From Crocinitomicaceae bacterium (lineage in GTDB: Bacteria; Bacteroidota; Bacteroidia; Flavobacteriales_D; CAJJDF01), in NCBI GenBank assembly GCA_024639505.1, contig JAHEIE010000006.1, forward strand, positions 1 to 34,267: 34,267 bases of DNA, given 5' to 3'. Under the pieces are notes generated by a model. That model was not told the origin of the DNA. It worked only from the letters and a program-made list of their open reading frames with translations, and did no database searches. The stretch's first letter is position 1, and every line of letters begins with the position of its first letter. Position numbers and translations under genes: made by a program. Below are positions 15,236 to 23,953 of the stretch, in pieces.

Positions 15236-15969
15236 AGTAGTTTGTATTTTTGCTTAGTCTCCCAATATGTGATTTTGGCAATTGTCCAGCCGTATTTTCC
15301 ATCCATAAATCCACGATGGAACAAATAACTAGAAATAAATCTTGAAATTGGGCTGAAAATTATTTTCAACCAGCTTGATTTTTTGCCAGTCTCGTGGTAA
15401 GCTTTCGCAGCAATTTTAGAAAATTTCTCAGCTTGTTTCCAGTGCTCATCCACTGTGTAATAGCTGTAATGGAACAAATCTCCTTTTAGGTGAGTTGCTT
15501 TTTGTCCCGAATCTAAAAGGTATGTGTCGTGAGGGTTTTTACCTCCCCATTTTCCTTTGGAAGAATCCCAAAGTCTTAGCTTTGAATCCGGATACCAATG
15601 CCCATGCTTTATCCATTTCCCACAGTAATTCGTCATTCTATTAAATGAATAACCTTCTGCATTCCAATTTTCTTTCACCCTTAATATAGAGGTTTCTAAT
15701 TCTTTTGAAATAGCTTCATCTGCATCAAGCGATAGTACATGATTAAAATTGGCTTGTGTAATGGCCCAGTTTTTTTGCTGGATGTGTCCTTCGAAGGCAT
15801 GCTCAATAAATCGCACACCAAATTCCAAACATAGTTCTTTTGTCCTATCCGTTGAGAAAGAATCAACCACAACAATTTCGTCTGCAATATTCTTTAATGA
15901 ACCTATACACCTTTCGATGTTTTTTTCTTCATTGAATGTAATGATTACAGCTGATAGTTTAATTTTCAT
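15217..15969 (-). CDS. Family 2 glycosyltransferase, WaaE/KdtX-like
   Basis: 250 aa from the ATG at 15969. The longer frame begins inside the upstream terminator hairpin and was rejected. The GT-A fold shows LSAVIITFNEEKNIERCI, EIVVVDSFSTDRT, QQKNWAI and the metal-binding DAD at 82-84 (LSLDADE). C-terminal features YPDSKLRLW, HDTYLL, LFHYSYYTVDEHW and HRGFMDGKYGW resemble the LPS core beta-1,4-glucosyltransferase group (WaaE/KdtX, LgtF). It probably adds a sugar to a lipid A core or other envelope glycan at the inner membrane face. The exact donor and acceptor cannot be read. Confidence 0.87.
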   Translation of the reverse strand: MKIKLSAVIITFNEEKNIERCIGSLKNIADEIVVVDSFSTDRTKELCLEFGVRFIEHAFEGHIQQKNWAITQANFNHVLSLDADEAISKELETSILRVKENWNAEGYSFNRMTNYCGKWIKHGHWYPDSKLRLWDSSKGKWGGKNPHDTYLLDSGQKATHLKGDLFHYSYYTVDEHWKQAEKFSKIAAKAYHETGKKSSWLKIIFSPISRFISSYLFHRGFMDGKYGWTIAKITYWETKQKYKLLKTYDS

Positions 15970-15992
15970 AAATAGGTTGACGGTTTTCAGTA

Positions 15993-16000
15993 CAAAGATA
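15993..16000 (-). promoter_or_regulatory. -7 box TATCTTTG of the glycosyltransferase gene
   Basis: The plus strand reads CAAAGATA. On the minus strand TATCTTTG lies 24 nt before the ATG at 15969 and directly beyond the terminator of the preceding gene, so the gene has its own promoter. Confidence 0.6.
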
Positions 16001-16002
16001 AA

Positions 16003-16036
16003 AAAAAGAGCCTTACAGATTTGCAAGGCTCTTTTT
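16003..16036 (-). terminator. Terminator of the sialidase-like gene
   Basis: A perfect 12-bp inverted repeat, AAAAAGAGCCTT (16003-16014) with AAGGCTCTTTTT (16025-16036), has a 10-nt loop. It lies 23 nt past the stop of the minus-strand gene and ends in a U tract. Confidence 0.85.
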
Positions 16037-16058
16037 ACTTTTATTATTAAGTTGAAAA

Positions 16059-17909
16059 TTATTTTTTCACTAATGATTTTGTAATCAAACCAGACTGTGA
16101 TTCTATTCTTACGAAATACACACCAGCTTCAATGTTTGAAACATTCATTTGATACAAAGCAGCAGTTCCGTTAAAAGATTCTTGTAAGCTGTATACAGTT
16201 CTTCCAGTAGCATCTATTACAGAAACAGTCATTGTTTCGTTAGAAGCATTATCAGCTAAGATCCTTACATTAACCAAATCATTTGCAGGGTTAGGGAATA
16301 CAGAAACATCAAGAGTTGATTCTAATTCTTCCACAGAAACGAATGGCTCTGCAAGCATGGTATCAATGGATAAATAAACAATATCATTGATTACGGCTGG
16401 ATCTAAATCTCCAGAAATTGAATGCCCTGGGCTAAAATCTCTTTGATATATTATGTGAATATTACTATCAACATGTTTTGCCATTGAAGGATATACCGCT
16501 TCATAGATAGCAAAACTAAAGTCTGGAGTGTAATCCTCTGGATCAGACCATGTAGCTCCACCATCCGTAGAATTCATTACATACAAGTGTCTGTAAGTTT
16601 GAACCCCATCTGAATGCGTTTCAGCCAATGCCGCGTAAACCAAATACAATGTGTTATTAGCAGAAACCCCACAGCTAGGCATACTTGACATTCCTACCTG
16701 GTAAGAAGGAAGAGATCCTCCTGATGGAACTACTTCTAATGTTCCTGAACCATCAAGATCTAAAGCGCCTGTAATCACTTGAATAGAATCGTTCCCGAAT
16801 CCTTCATTCCAATATGCTAACCCATTAGTGCCAGGGAAATAAGAAGTTCCGTCATCAGTTGTATCAGCATCCAGTACTCTCGCTAATCCGTAAAAGACAT
16901 GCACAGTTCCTAGATTATCTATCATCATTGATCCTGAACCATCACAACTTTCAATAGTATCGATTATTCCATCATTGTTTATATCAGATCCATCGTCAAT
17001 TGCATATTTATTAATTGGAAAGTCAGAAACGATTGAAGGTGTCCAAGTATCTCCATTGTTAGCAGATTTGAATACCAATACATCTCCCCAAGAATTATAA
17101 ACTGCAAAAGCTACTGTGTTTCCACTTGCATCAATTGAATAAGCATCAGCCGCGACATAGGTGAAAACACTTGAATCTAATCCTGGTAAAATAGAATCTT
17201 GAATATCCCATGAATTCCCTAAGTTTTGAGATCTATAGTAAACCAAAGCATTGGTAAGACCTCTATAAGGAATTGCTGGAGTTGCTGAGCTACGAACGAT
17301 TGCAATCACATGAATTGTACTGTCGTTAGAACCGCCTACTACAGCTCTAGGCCATAATACGTCATATCCTGTCGGTATTGTTGTAGGTATAATTGTTTCT
17401 TTCCAAAGTCCTGAACCTTTAGTTGATCTTTGGTTCAATGTAAGACCTCCAGTCCCAGAGTGACTTACAATAATTTCGTTGTCTGCGTTAGCGCTAGACG
17501 ATAAAGCAGGCCAACCATTCCTTGTTGATTCCACTTTGTTTGTAGGAAAAGCGCCCCAGGAAGTCCCATTGTGATAATTGTAACCAGCACCTCTGTTTGC
17601 ATATGGGCTTACTCCGTTGTCCATAGTCCAAACAGCAGAAATTGTTCCGTCCGAGTGATTTACAATCCTTCTTTGACTTGTTCCGTTGGTTTGCAAATCG
17701 TAAACTGTTGTTCCGATTGTAGTTTCTGCAAGTGACCTTGATGCTGATGAAGGCGCGATAGGTCCGTTTATCATTTCTGAACCATCAGCTGCTTTTTCTT
17801 TTTTTACAGCATGATCGATGTTGGATGTTCTAATTATCCCACTATTGCTTTGAGAAATAGCAGAATATACAATTGTGAATGAAAATAAGGTGAGTAATAT
17901 TTTTTTCAT
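16059..17909 (-). CDS. Type IX-secreted protein with Asp-box (BNR) repeats
   Basis: 616 aa. The signal peptide MKKILLTLFSFTIVYSAISQ is followed by a long region with three Asp-box-like motifs: YYRSQNLGNSWDIQD, SANNGDTWTPS and STDGGATWSDP. These are typical of sialidase-fold beta-propellers. Two Asp-rich calcium-binding-like loops occur, SDINNDGIIDTIES and LDLDGSGTLEV. The last 80 residues form a type A sorting domain: VSVFPNPANDLVNVRI, DATGRTVYSLQ and NIEAGVYFVRIESQSG, ending SLVKK. It should cross the outer membrane by the Por system and be released or surface-attached. Glycosidase catalytic residues were not identified, so no enzyme activity is claimed. It is divergent from the next cargo gene. 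Confidence 0.86.
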   Translation of the reverse strand: MKKILLTLFSFTIVYSAISQSNSGIIRTSNIDHAVKKEKAADGSEMINGPIAPSSASRSLAETTIGTTVYDLQTNGTSQRRIVNHSDGTISAVWTMDNGVSPYANRGAGYNYHNGTSWGAFPTNKVESTRNGWPALSSSANADNEIIVSHSGTGGLTLNQRSTKGSGLWKETIIPTTIPTGYDVLWPRAVVGGSNDSTIHVIAIVRSSATPAIPYRGLTNALVYYRSQNLGNSWDIQDSILPGLDSSVFTYVAADAYSIDASGNTVAFAVYNSWGDVLVFKSANNGDTWTPSIVSDFPINKYAIDDGSDINNDGIIDTIESCDGSGSMMIDNLGTVHVFYGLARVLDADTTDDGTSYFPGTNGLAYWNEGFGNDSIQVITGALDLDGSGTLEVVPSGGSLPSYQVGMSSMPSCGVSANNTLYLVYAALAETHSDGVQTYRHLYVMNSTDGGATWSDPEDYTPDFSFAIYEAVYPSMAKHVDSNIHIIYQRDFSPGHSISGDLDPAVINDIVYLSIDTMLAEPFVSVEELESTLDVSVFPNPANDLVNVRILADNASNETMTVSVIDATGRTVYSLQESFNGTAALYQMNVSNIEAGVYFVRIESQSGLITKSLVKK

Positions 17910-17991
17910 AGGGTTCGTTTTTTAACATTATTAGTTTTACTAAATTAAGAAAAAATTACGAAAGAATTATGGAAACGTTAAATAATATTCT

Positions 17992-17999
17992 TATATTTG
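17992..17999 (+). promoter_or_regulatory. -7 box TATATTTG of the second T9SS cargo gene
   Basis: An exact TAnnTTTG match 31 nt before the ATG at 18030. The opposite strand of this 120-bp divergent spacer shows no comparable box for the gene at 17909. Confidence 0.55.
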
Positions 18000-18029
18000 A
18001 GATTAGTTATAACATTAAAAAAAACAACA

Positions 18030-19295
18030 ATGAAAAAAATTTACTTAACACTTGCAGGAGTCATTCTGTCTGCAACAATGATGGCTCAGGCACCAGTAAA
18101 CCAATCGGTTTTTAAAGAAGCGCCAGCACATCATACAGCAAGGGATTTAAAAGCCCCTCACAACTTTGCAAATAGATATACTATTGACAAAGTAAAGTTT
18201 AATTTTATTGACTTAAGTTCAAATTATTATTCTTCAACTCCGGATTACGACTATTATTACACGTTTCCAGACTCAACTCCTTTTGCTGATTATGGAGGAA
18301 CTTTAGGAAGTGTTTTTAACCATTCATATGGACAAGTTTATGATTTAACTTCACCTGTAATGAATCAAAATGGTTTAGGTTATCCATCTATTTTTGACGT
18401 TACAATTCCTACAACTATCGATTCAATAGCGACTTACGGTGTTTGGGCTCAAGATAGATCTAATTCGATAGATACTCTTATTTTTAGAGTAGTTAAACCT
18501 GCTACAGGAGTTAACTTAGATAGAGTATTTTATTTTACAGGTCAAGCTACGGATTATCCGTCAAGTAATGATACAACTAGATTTGCTATGTTAAATACAG
18601 ACACTAATAATTGGGTTGCACCAGGTGTTGTCGCTGAGTACAAAGTAGCTTTAAGACCACAAGATACATTGTCGAATGGTTTACAGTACGCAATAACTCC
18701 AGCAGGTATAACTGTGGATAGACTATTTGCTGTAACAATTGACTTTAAGCCAGGTAATACTTTTACTCCATATGTGGACACAATGGGATTTGGTGTTGGT
18801 GGATGGACGCAAGTAACTGCTGAATTGAATGGAGACGGAACGTTTAGCAACTATGTGCCAGGTGATTTAACTGCTTCTAATACTGTAACTTCATCCGTAA
18901 GACATGGACTTTCTGCAGGATGGGCTGGAAGGTATATCCCTTACCTAGCTTATGGCGCTGGTATTTATGAATCAATTGATATTGATTTAACACTCTCACA
19001 GACTAACTCTATTTCTGTAAAAGAAAATACAAACGAAGCGAAATTATTCCAAAACTTCCCTAACCCAGCAAATGGATTTACAACTGTAAGATACGCTTTG
19101 GAAAACAATGCTGAAGTTACTTTTGAAGTTATGGATGTAACGGGTAAAAAAGTAATTTCTACTTTTGAAGGAAACAGAAACGCAGGAACTCATTCAATTG
19201 AAATCAATTCTAATGAGTTAAATGCAGGAATGTATTTTTACTCAATCGTTGTTAACGGAAAAAGAATTACTAAAAAAATGACAATCACGAAATAA
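18030..19295 (+). CDS. Type IX-secreted protein of unknown function
   Basis: 421 aa from the ATG at 18030. The upstream in-frame TTG overlaps the promoter box. The signal peptide (about 1-20) ends MMAQA. The middle is Thr/Asn/Asp/Tyr-rich and beta-like with no domain I recognise. The C-terminal sorting domain (about 332-421) has LFQNFPNPANGFTTVRYAL, FEVMDVTGKKVIS and ELNAGMYFYSIVVNGKRITKKMTITK in the family order. The linker before it (SQTNSISVKENTNEAKL) is usual. It is a secreted or surface protein. Its middle is probably a species-specific structure or binding part. It is transcribed alone and ends at a strong terminator. Confidence 0.83.
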   Translation: MKKIYLTLAGVILSATMMAQAPVNQSVFKEAPAHHTARDLKAPHNFANRYTIDKVKFNFIDLSSNYYSSTPDYDYYYTFPDSTPFADYGGTLGSVFNHSYGQVYDLTSPVMNQNGLGYPSIFDVTIPTTIDSIATYGVWAQDRSNSIDTLIFRVVKPATGVNLDRVFYFTGQATDYPSSNDTTRFAMLNTDTNNWVAPGVVAEYKVALRPQDTLSNGLQYAITPAGITVDRLFAVTIDFKPGNTFTPYVDTMGFGVGGWTQVTAELNGDGTFSNYVPGDLTASNTVTSSVRHGLSAGWAGRYIPYLAYGAGIYESIDIDLTLSQTNSISVKENTNEAKLFQNFPNPANGFTTVRYALENNAEVTFEVMDVTGKKVISTFEGNRNAGTHSIEINSNELNAGMYFYSIVVNGKRITKKMTITK

Positions 19296-19317
19296 GCAAA
19301 CGATTTATTTTTAATTT

Positions 19318-19349
19318 AAGGCTCCAGTCAAATGACTGGAGCTTTTTTT
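19318..19349 (+). terminator. Terminator of the second T9SS cargo gene
   Basis: A perfect 9-bp GC-rich stem, GCTCCAGTC (19321-19329) with GACTGGAGC (19334-19342), has an AAAT loop and is followed by seven T. It lies 25 nt after the stop. Confidence 0.9.
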
Positions 19350-19690
19350 ATGAGTTAAACTTTAATGTTTTAAAAAATAAAATACTCAGACTTATCAGTA
19401 CTTTATGAGTCAGAAAGAACTCTTAATTAGTTATCGATGGAATAGATTTAAAGTGTTTACCAACTAATTTTTTACAAATGTCTTCAAAAAACAGACGCTT
19501 AGCTTTTTTATTTGAAAAGCAAATCGGCTTTGCTCTTATAGATTTGAACTATTGCTTCCAGCAGAAATTAAATACAGCTAGAGGGCTTTAGTGCCACAGA
19601 AGCTAATTGTTTACAGTACGCTTATGAAATGTCCAGTAACCCCTGAGAGGGATTAGTTTTGAATAAAAAATTGATTTAAATTTATTTTGG
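19350..19690. other. Gene-free stretch left of tRNA-Val
   Basis: About 340 bp with no ORF that I can support. Small hairpins occur: GCTTTT/AAAAGC at 19502-19520, GCAAA/TTTGC at 19519-19533 and CCCT/AGGG at 19641-19651. Bases 19490-19655 are clearly richer in G and C than the flanks. It matches no RNA family I can recognise by eye (not tmRNA, RNase P or SRP RNA). It could be a decayed gene or mobile element, or a small RNA. Confidence 0.4.
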
Positions 19691-19692
19691 CA

Positions 19693-19725
19693 TAAAAAAA
19701 GCCTCAGTAAAACTGAAGCTTTTTT
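19693..19725. terminator. Terminator downstream of tRNA-Val
   Basis: A hairpin with loop AAA, flanked by A and T runs on both sides, starts two bases beyond the tRNA 3' end on the minus strand. The stem pairs AGCCTCAGT with ACTGAAGCT, with one A-C mismatch in the plus sense, which becomes a G-U pair in the minus-strand RNA. This favours minus-strand use. Confidence 0.8.
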
Positions 19726-19726
19726 G

Positions 19727-19801
19727 TGGGCAATGAGGGATTCGAACCCCCGACCCCCTCGGTGTAAACGAGGTGCTCTGAACCAACTGAGCTAATTGCC
19801 C
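19727..19801 (-). tRNA. tRNA-Val (anticodon UAC)
   Basis: 75 nt that fold as a full cloverleaf on the minus strand: acceptor GGGCAAT/ATTGCCC with discriminator A, D-arm GCTC/GAGC and anticodon stem CCTCG/CGAGG. The loop TTTACAC gives anticodon TAC. The T-arm has the TTCGAAT loop and one G-U pair. CCA is not encoded. It reads GUA and, by wobble, other valine codons. Confidence 0.97.
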
Positions 19802-19818
19802 TTATTCGTTTGGGTTTG

Positions 19819-19826
19819 CAAATATA
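19819..19826 (-). promoter_or_regulatory. -7 box TATATTTG of tRNA-Val
   Basis: The plus strand reads CAAATATA. On the minus strand TATATTTG lies 18 nt upstream of the tRNA 5' end, implying a short 5' leader for RNase P to remove. Confidence 0.6.
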
Positions 19827-19951
19827 GAGATATTTTTAAATTGTAAACAAATATCTTGAAGAAAAAGATTTATAAACTTGAAATAAAATTTATTACTTGT
19901 ATTTAAACATCAATAAATCAAACGATTGAAGGTGTGAAAAAAAGCCCTGAT

Positions 19952-19997
19952 TATTGCAGAAATATTGCAGAAAACTCGGTTTAGTTGACTATCTTTG
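19952..19997 (+). promoter_or_regulatory. purH promoter with tandem 11-mer
   Basis: TATCTTTG at 19990-19997 is the -7 box, 18 nt before the ATG at 20015. TTG at 19965-19967 is a possible -33 element (22-nt spacing). The 11-mer TATTGCAGAAA occurs twice in perfect tandem at 19952-19962 and 19963-19973, the second copy containing that TTG. This arrangement would suit an operator for a dimeric or tandem regulator. Confidence 0.5.
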
Positions 19998-20014
19998 TGC
20001 AAAAAGGTAGAAGA

Positions 20015-21541
20015 ATGTCTCGAAAAAAAATAAACTCAGCTTTAATATCAGTTTTTTATAAAGATGGATTGGAGCCAATTGTAAAAAAATTGAATGAACA
20101 AGGTGTTACCATTTATTCAACAGGAGGAACCCAGGGGTTTATAGAAAAATTGGGAATAGATGTAGTTCCTGTAGAGGATCTTACTTCTTATCCTTCAATT
20201 TTGGGAGGCAGAGTAAAAACTCTTCATCCAAAAGTTTTTGGAGGCATTTTAACAAGAAGAGAAAACGAAAGTGATCAAAAAGAAATAGCTGAATACGAAA
20301 TACCAGAATTGGATTTGGTAATTGTAGATTTATATCCGTTTGAAGAAACAGTAAAGTCTGGAGCTAGTGAAGCAGATATAATCGAGAAAATTGATATTGG
20401 AGGTATTTCGTTAATCAGAGCAGCTGCTAAGAATTACAAAGACGTAACTATTGTGTCTTCTGTTAGTCAATACGAAAAACTACTTGCACTGATAACTGAA
20501 AACAACGGAGCTTTGTCTTTGGAAGAAAGAAGAGAGTTTGCAAAAGATTCTTTTGATGTTTCTTCGAACTACGATTCCCATATTTTTAATTATTTTGATG
20601 ATAATAACCAAACTTCGTTTAAGCAGAGTATACAAGTGAAATCTGAGTTGAGATACGGAGAAAATCCTCATCAAAAAGGAAGTTTTTATGGAGACTTAAA
20701 TAGTTTTTTCGACAAATTGCACGGAAAAGAACTTTCTTACAACAATCTTCTAGATGTTGATGCGGCAGTAAATTTAATTTTAGAGTTTAAAAATTCAAAG
20801 CCCACTTTTGCTATACTAAAACACAACAATGCATGTGGTTTGGCCTCGAGAGATACAATTTCTCAGGCATACTCGGATGCCCTGGCTGGCGACCCAGTAT
20901 CTGCTTTTGGAGGAGTTTTGATTTCGAATACAGAGATTGATAAAGAAACGGCAGAAAAGATTCACACATTGTTTTGTGAGGTTGTTATTGCGCCATCTTA
21001 TGCTAAAGATGCTTTAGAAATTTTGAAGGGTAAAAAGAATAGAATTATCTTGGTTCAAAAATCATTTGAATTGCCAAGCAACCAATACCGTACAATTTTG
21101 AATGGTGTTTTGGTTCAGGACAAAGATTTTGTTTCTGATAAAAAAGAAGATTTTAAAACGGTAACCACTATATCTCCTACTGAATCTCAAATGACTGATT
21201 TAGAATTTGCAGGAAAGATTTGTAAGCATACAAAGTCAAATACGATAGTATTGGCGAAAAATGGTCAATTGTTTGCAAGCGGAACGGGTCAGACCTCGCG
21301 AGTTGATGCTTTAAACCAAGCAATACACAAAGCAAAGTCATTTGGTTTTGATTTACAAGACGCTGTAATGGCATCGGATGCATTTTTCCCTTTTCCGGAT
21401 TGTGTTGAGATAGCAGGAAATGAGGGAATTAATGCAGTTGTACAACCGGGTGGATCAATCAAAGATGAATTGTCTATTGAGTACTGCGACAACAATAAAA
21501 TTTCAATGGTATTTACAGGTACCAGACACTTTAAACACTAA
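20015..21541 (+). CDS. purH: Bifunctional AICAR formyltransferase/IMP cyclohydrolase
   Basis: 508 aa from the ATG at 20015. A frame open from 19985 overlaps the -7 box. The N-terminal cyclohydrolase domain shows YSTGGT (34-39), GGRVKTLHPKVFGGIL (64-79), IDIGGISLIRAAAKN and VDLYPFEETV. The C-terminal formyltransferase has ELRYGENPHQKGSF, LKHNNACGLAS, GDPVSAFGGVL and the end motif VFTGTRHFKH. It performs the last two steps of IMP synthesis. It is followed 6 nt later by mreB, an order I recall as common in this phylum. Confidence 0.96.
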   Translation: MSRKKINSALISVFYKDGLEPIVKKLNEQGVTIYSTGGTQGFIEKLGIDVVPVEDLTSYPSILGGRVKTLHPKVFGGILTRRENESDQKEIAEYEIPELDLVIVDLYPFEETVKSGASEADIIEKIDIGGISLIRAAAKNYKDVTIVSSVSQYEKLLALITENNGALSLEERREFAKDSFDVSSNYDSHIFNYFDDNNQTSFKQSIQVKSELRYGENPHQKGSFYGDLNSFFDKLHGKELSYNNLLDVDAAVNLILEFKNSKPTFAILKHNNACGLASRDTISQAYSDALAGDPVSAFGGVLISNTEIDKETAEKIHTLFCEVVIAPSYAKDALEILKGKKNRIILVQKSFELPSNQYRTILNGVLVQDKDFVSDKKEDFKTVTTISPTESQMTDLEFAGKICKHTKSNTIVLAKNGQLFASGTGQTSRVDALNQAIHKAKSFGFDLQDAVMASDAFFPFPDCVEIAGNEGINAVVQPGGSIKDELSIEYCDNNKISMVFTGTRHFKH

Positions 21542-21547
21542 TCATAA

Positions 21548-22582
21548 ATGGGACTATTTAGTTTTTTTCAACAAGAAATTGCCATTGATTTAGGTACGGC
21601 TAACACAATTATAATTCAGAACGGAAAAATTGTAGTGGACGAACCCTCAATTGTTGCGATGGATATCAAAACTGATAAAATTATTGCGATAGGGAAACGT
21701 GCCCAGCAAATGCACGGGAAAACGCATGAAAATATAAAAACAATTCGACCATTAAAAGATGGGGTAATTGCAGATTACAAGGCGACTGAGGAAATGATCA
21801 AAGGAATGATTAAAATGACTCAGGAAAAGAAAAATGTGTTTAGCGCTCTTTCAAAAATTAGAATGATGATTTGTATTCCTTCGGGAATAACAGAGGTTGA
21901 AAAGAGAGCTGTAAGTGACTCTGCACAGCATGCTGGGGCAAGAGAGGTGTATTTAATTCATGAACCAATGGCAGCTGCAATTGGGATTGGAATTGATGTG
22001 CAAGAACCAATGGGAAACATGATTATTGATATAGGTGGTGGTACTTCGGAAATCGCAGTAATAGCACTAGGAGGAATCGTATGTGATAAATCGATAAGAG
22101 TTGCTGGTGATGATTTTACAGCTGATATTGAGGAATACATGAGGCGTCAGCACAATATTTTGATTGGAGAGAGAACTGCAGAAACGATTAAAATTGAAGT
22201 AGGTGCGGCAACAATGGACTTAGATGATCCACCAGAAGATTATGCAGTTCGTGGAAGAGATTTGATGACTGGAATTCCCAAGGAAATAACTATTTCTTAT
22301 AAGGAAATTGCGCAATCATTGGATAAATCTATTACAAAAATTGAAGAGGCAATTTTATCCGCATTGGAAATGACTCCTCCAGAATTATCCGCTGATATTT
22401 ACAAAACAGGAATTTACCTTGCTGGGGGTGGGTCTCTATTGAGAGGGTTAGACAAGCGTATTTCGTTGAGAACACAATTGCCAATTCATATAGCAGATGA
22501 ACCTTTGAGATCAGTAGTGAGAGGTACAGGAATTGCTCTTGATAATATAGATAGGTTCCAATTTTTGATGAAAGGAATATAA
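21548..22582 (+). CDS. mreB: Rod-shape actin homologue MreB
   Basis: 344 aa, usual length. Actin-fold ATPase motifs are phosphate-1 DLGTANT (14-20), catalytic E139 in IHEPMAAAIGIG, phosphate-2 DIGGGTSE (161-168), and adenosine motif AGGGSLLRGLD near 295. The membrane-binding N-terminus is MGLFSFF. It polymerises under the inner membrane and guides cell-wall synthesis. It sits between purH and mreC with gaps of 6 and 14 nt. Presence of a full mreBCD set implies rod shape or at least lateral wall control. Confidence 0.97.
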   Translation: MGLFSFFQQEIAIDLGTANTIIIQNGKIVVDEPSIVAMDIKTDKIIAIGKRAQQMHGKTHENIKTIRPLKDGVIADYKATEEMIKGMIKMTQEKKNVFSALSKIRMMICIPSGITEVEKRAVSDSAQHAGAREVYLIHEPMAAAIGIGIDVQEPMGNMIIDIGGGTSEIAVIALGGIVCDKSIRVAGDDFTADIEEYMRRQHNILIGERTAETIKIEVGAATMDLDDPPEDYAVRGRDLMTGIPKEITISYKEIAQSLDKSITKIEEAILSALEMTPPELSADIYKTGIYLAGGGSLLRGLDKRISLRTQLPIHIADEPLRSVVRGTGIALDNIDRFQFLMKGI

Positions 22583-22596
22583 CTTAACGGGCTTAC

Positions 22597-23427
22597 ATGA
22601 AAAACGTACTCTTATTTTTTAAGAAAATTAGATTTATCTTGTTTTTTATGTTACTCCAACTTTTTGTGTTGTTTTTAATTCAGAGGAATTCGAGCTACCA
22701 ACAAGCACAAATTTTAAATTCTAGCGCTGGGATTTCTGGTTGGATGTTTCAAAAAAAGAATGCTGTATTTCAATATTTTAATTTAAAATCGGAGAATCAA
22801 AAACTGCTGGAAGAGAATTCCAAGTTAAAACAAGAAGCGTTTTACAACTATTCTACTGTCTCTAAAAACTTGATTGAAATAAAAAAGAAGGAATACGAAA
22901 GACAATTCTCGTTTCAGCCTGCAACTGTAATTCAGAACTCAACAAGCAGAGATAAAAATATACTTACCTTAAATGTGGGTAGTTTAAAAGAAATAAATCC
23001 AGAAATGGGAGTTGTAAATTCAAAAGGTATAGTTGGGTTTGTGAAAAATGTTTCGAATAATTTTTCTACGGTAATGAGCGCCATGAATATAGAGTTTAAA
23101 ATACCCGTGAGGCCTTTGCAAGATAGTTGTGTTGGTACTTTGATGTGGCTTCCAGAAAACAAAGTGAACGAAATAACTGTAAAAGGAATACCCTCTTATT
23201 TTAAAATTAAAATAGGCGATACGATTGTAACTCAAGGAGGTTCGGGAATATTTCCGCAGGGAGAAATGGTGGGAATTGTAAAGAAAAGTAGTCCAGAATC
23301 AGGGAACAACAATCAATTATTAACACTGAAAACTACAGTCGATTTTTTTGCTGTTCATCATGTATTCGTTGTAAATAATATACATAAATCGGAACTCGAT
23401 TCTGTCATCAACTCAATCAATCAATAA
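22597..23427 (+). CDS. mreC: Rod-shape-determining protein MreC
   Basis: 276 aa. A short basic N-terminus and one membrane helix (about 10-32) are followed by a coiled coil (about 58-100) and two beta-barrel domains containing the family pieces VGSLKEINPEMGVVNSKGIVGFV and GDTIVTQGGSGIFPQGEMVGIV. Periplasmic MreC links MreB/MreD to penicillin-binding proteins. The end overlaps mreD by one base (TAATG), so translation is coupled. Confidence 0.93.
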   Translation: MKNVLLFFKKIRFILFFMLLQLFVLFLIQRNSSYQQAQILNSSAGISGWMFQKKNAVFQYFNLKSENQKLLEENSKLKQEAFYNYSTVSKNLIEIKKKEYERQFSFQPATVIQNSTSRDKNILTLNVGSLKEINPEMGVVNSKGIVGFVKNVSNNFSTVMSAMNIEFKIPVRPLQDSCVGTLMWLPENKVNEITVKGIPSYFKIKIGDTIVTQGGSGIFPQGEMVGIVKKSSPESGNNNQLLTLKTTVDFFAVHHVFVVNNIHKSELDSVINSINQ

Positions 23428-23948
23428 TGAACTTAGTTTTTTCAAATATATTAAGGTTCATATTTCTTGTATTGGTACAAGTTTTTATCGTCAATCAAAT
23501 TGATTTAGGGATTTTCAACTCCTATGTTTCTCCATTAATTTATCTTTCTTTTTTACTCACATTCTCGACCAAAGTATCTAAATATACAACGATGGTAGTA
23601 GCCCTAATTTTGGGTATTACGATTGATATGTTTTTAAATACAGAAGGAATTCATACCTCGGCTTGTTTGTTTTTAGCGCTTGTAAGACCTCTTTTATTAA
23701 GAAGGATTCAAACTACTAATCCGCTTGACAACGTGCAAGAACTTACGGTTTATACAGAAGACATTCAAAAATACGCTCTGTACTCATTCTTGCTCATTGG
23801 AGCCTTTTTCTTTTGGTTGTTTTTAATGGAAGAATTTTCATTCATTTCGTTACCAATCATTTTACTTAAGACACTTTTAAGCACCATTGTTTCTACTTTT
23901 CTTATTTTGATCGGACAATATTTATTGTATCAAAAACCAAAAAACTAA
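23427..23948 (+). CDS. mreD: Rod-shape-determining protein MreD
   Basis: 173 aa, hydrophobic, with about five membrane helices (about 7-24, 32-46, 50-70, 115-134 and 140-165). Sequence in this family is poorly conserved; the call rests on position after mreC, length and topology. The start codon shares one base with the mreC stop. The genes mrdA and rodA, which I expect next in many Bacteroidota, are absent; an M42 peptidase follows after 5 nt. Confidence 0.85.
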   Translation: MNLVFSNILRFIFLVLVQVFIVNQIDLGIFNSYVSPLIYLSFLLTFSTKVSKYTTMVVALILGITIDMFLNTEGIHTSACLFLALVRPLLLRRIQTTNPLDNVQELTVYTEDIQKYALYSFLLIGAFFFWLFLMEEFSFISLPIILLKTLLSTIVSTFLILIGQYLLYQKPKN

Positions 23949-23953
23949 ATCTT

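Noticed and set aside
19640-19740. Possible att-site duplication: GAGGGATT near 19648 and in the tRNA-Val T-arm
   Set aside because: Only eight bases match, there is no integrase gene nearby, and this is within chance for this sequence length.
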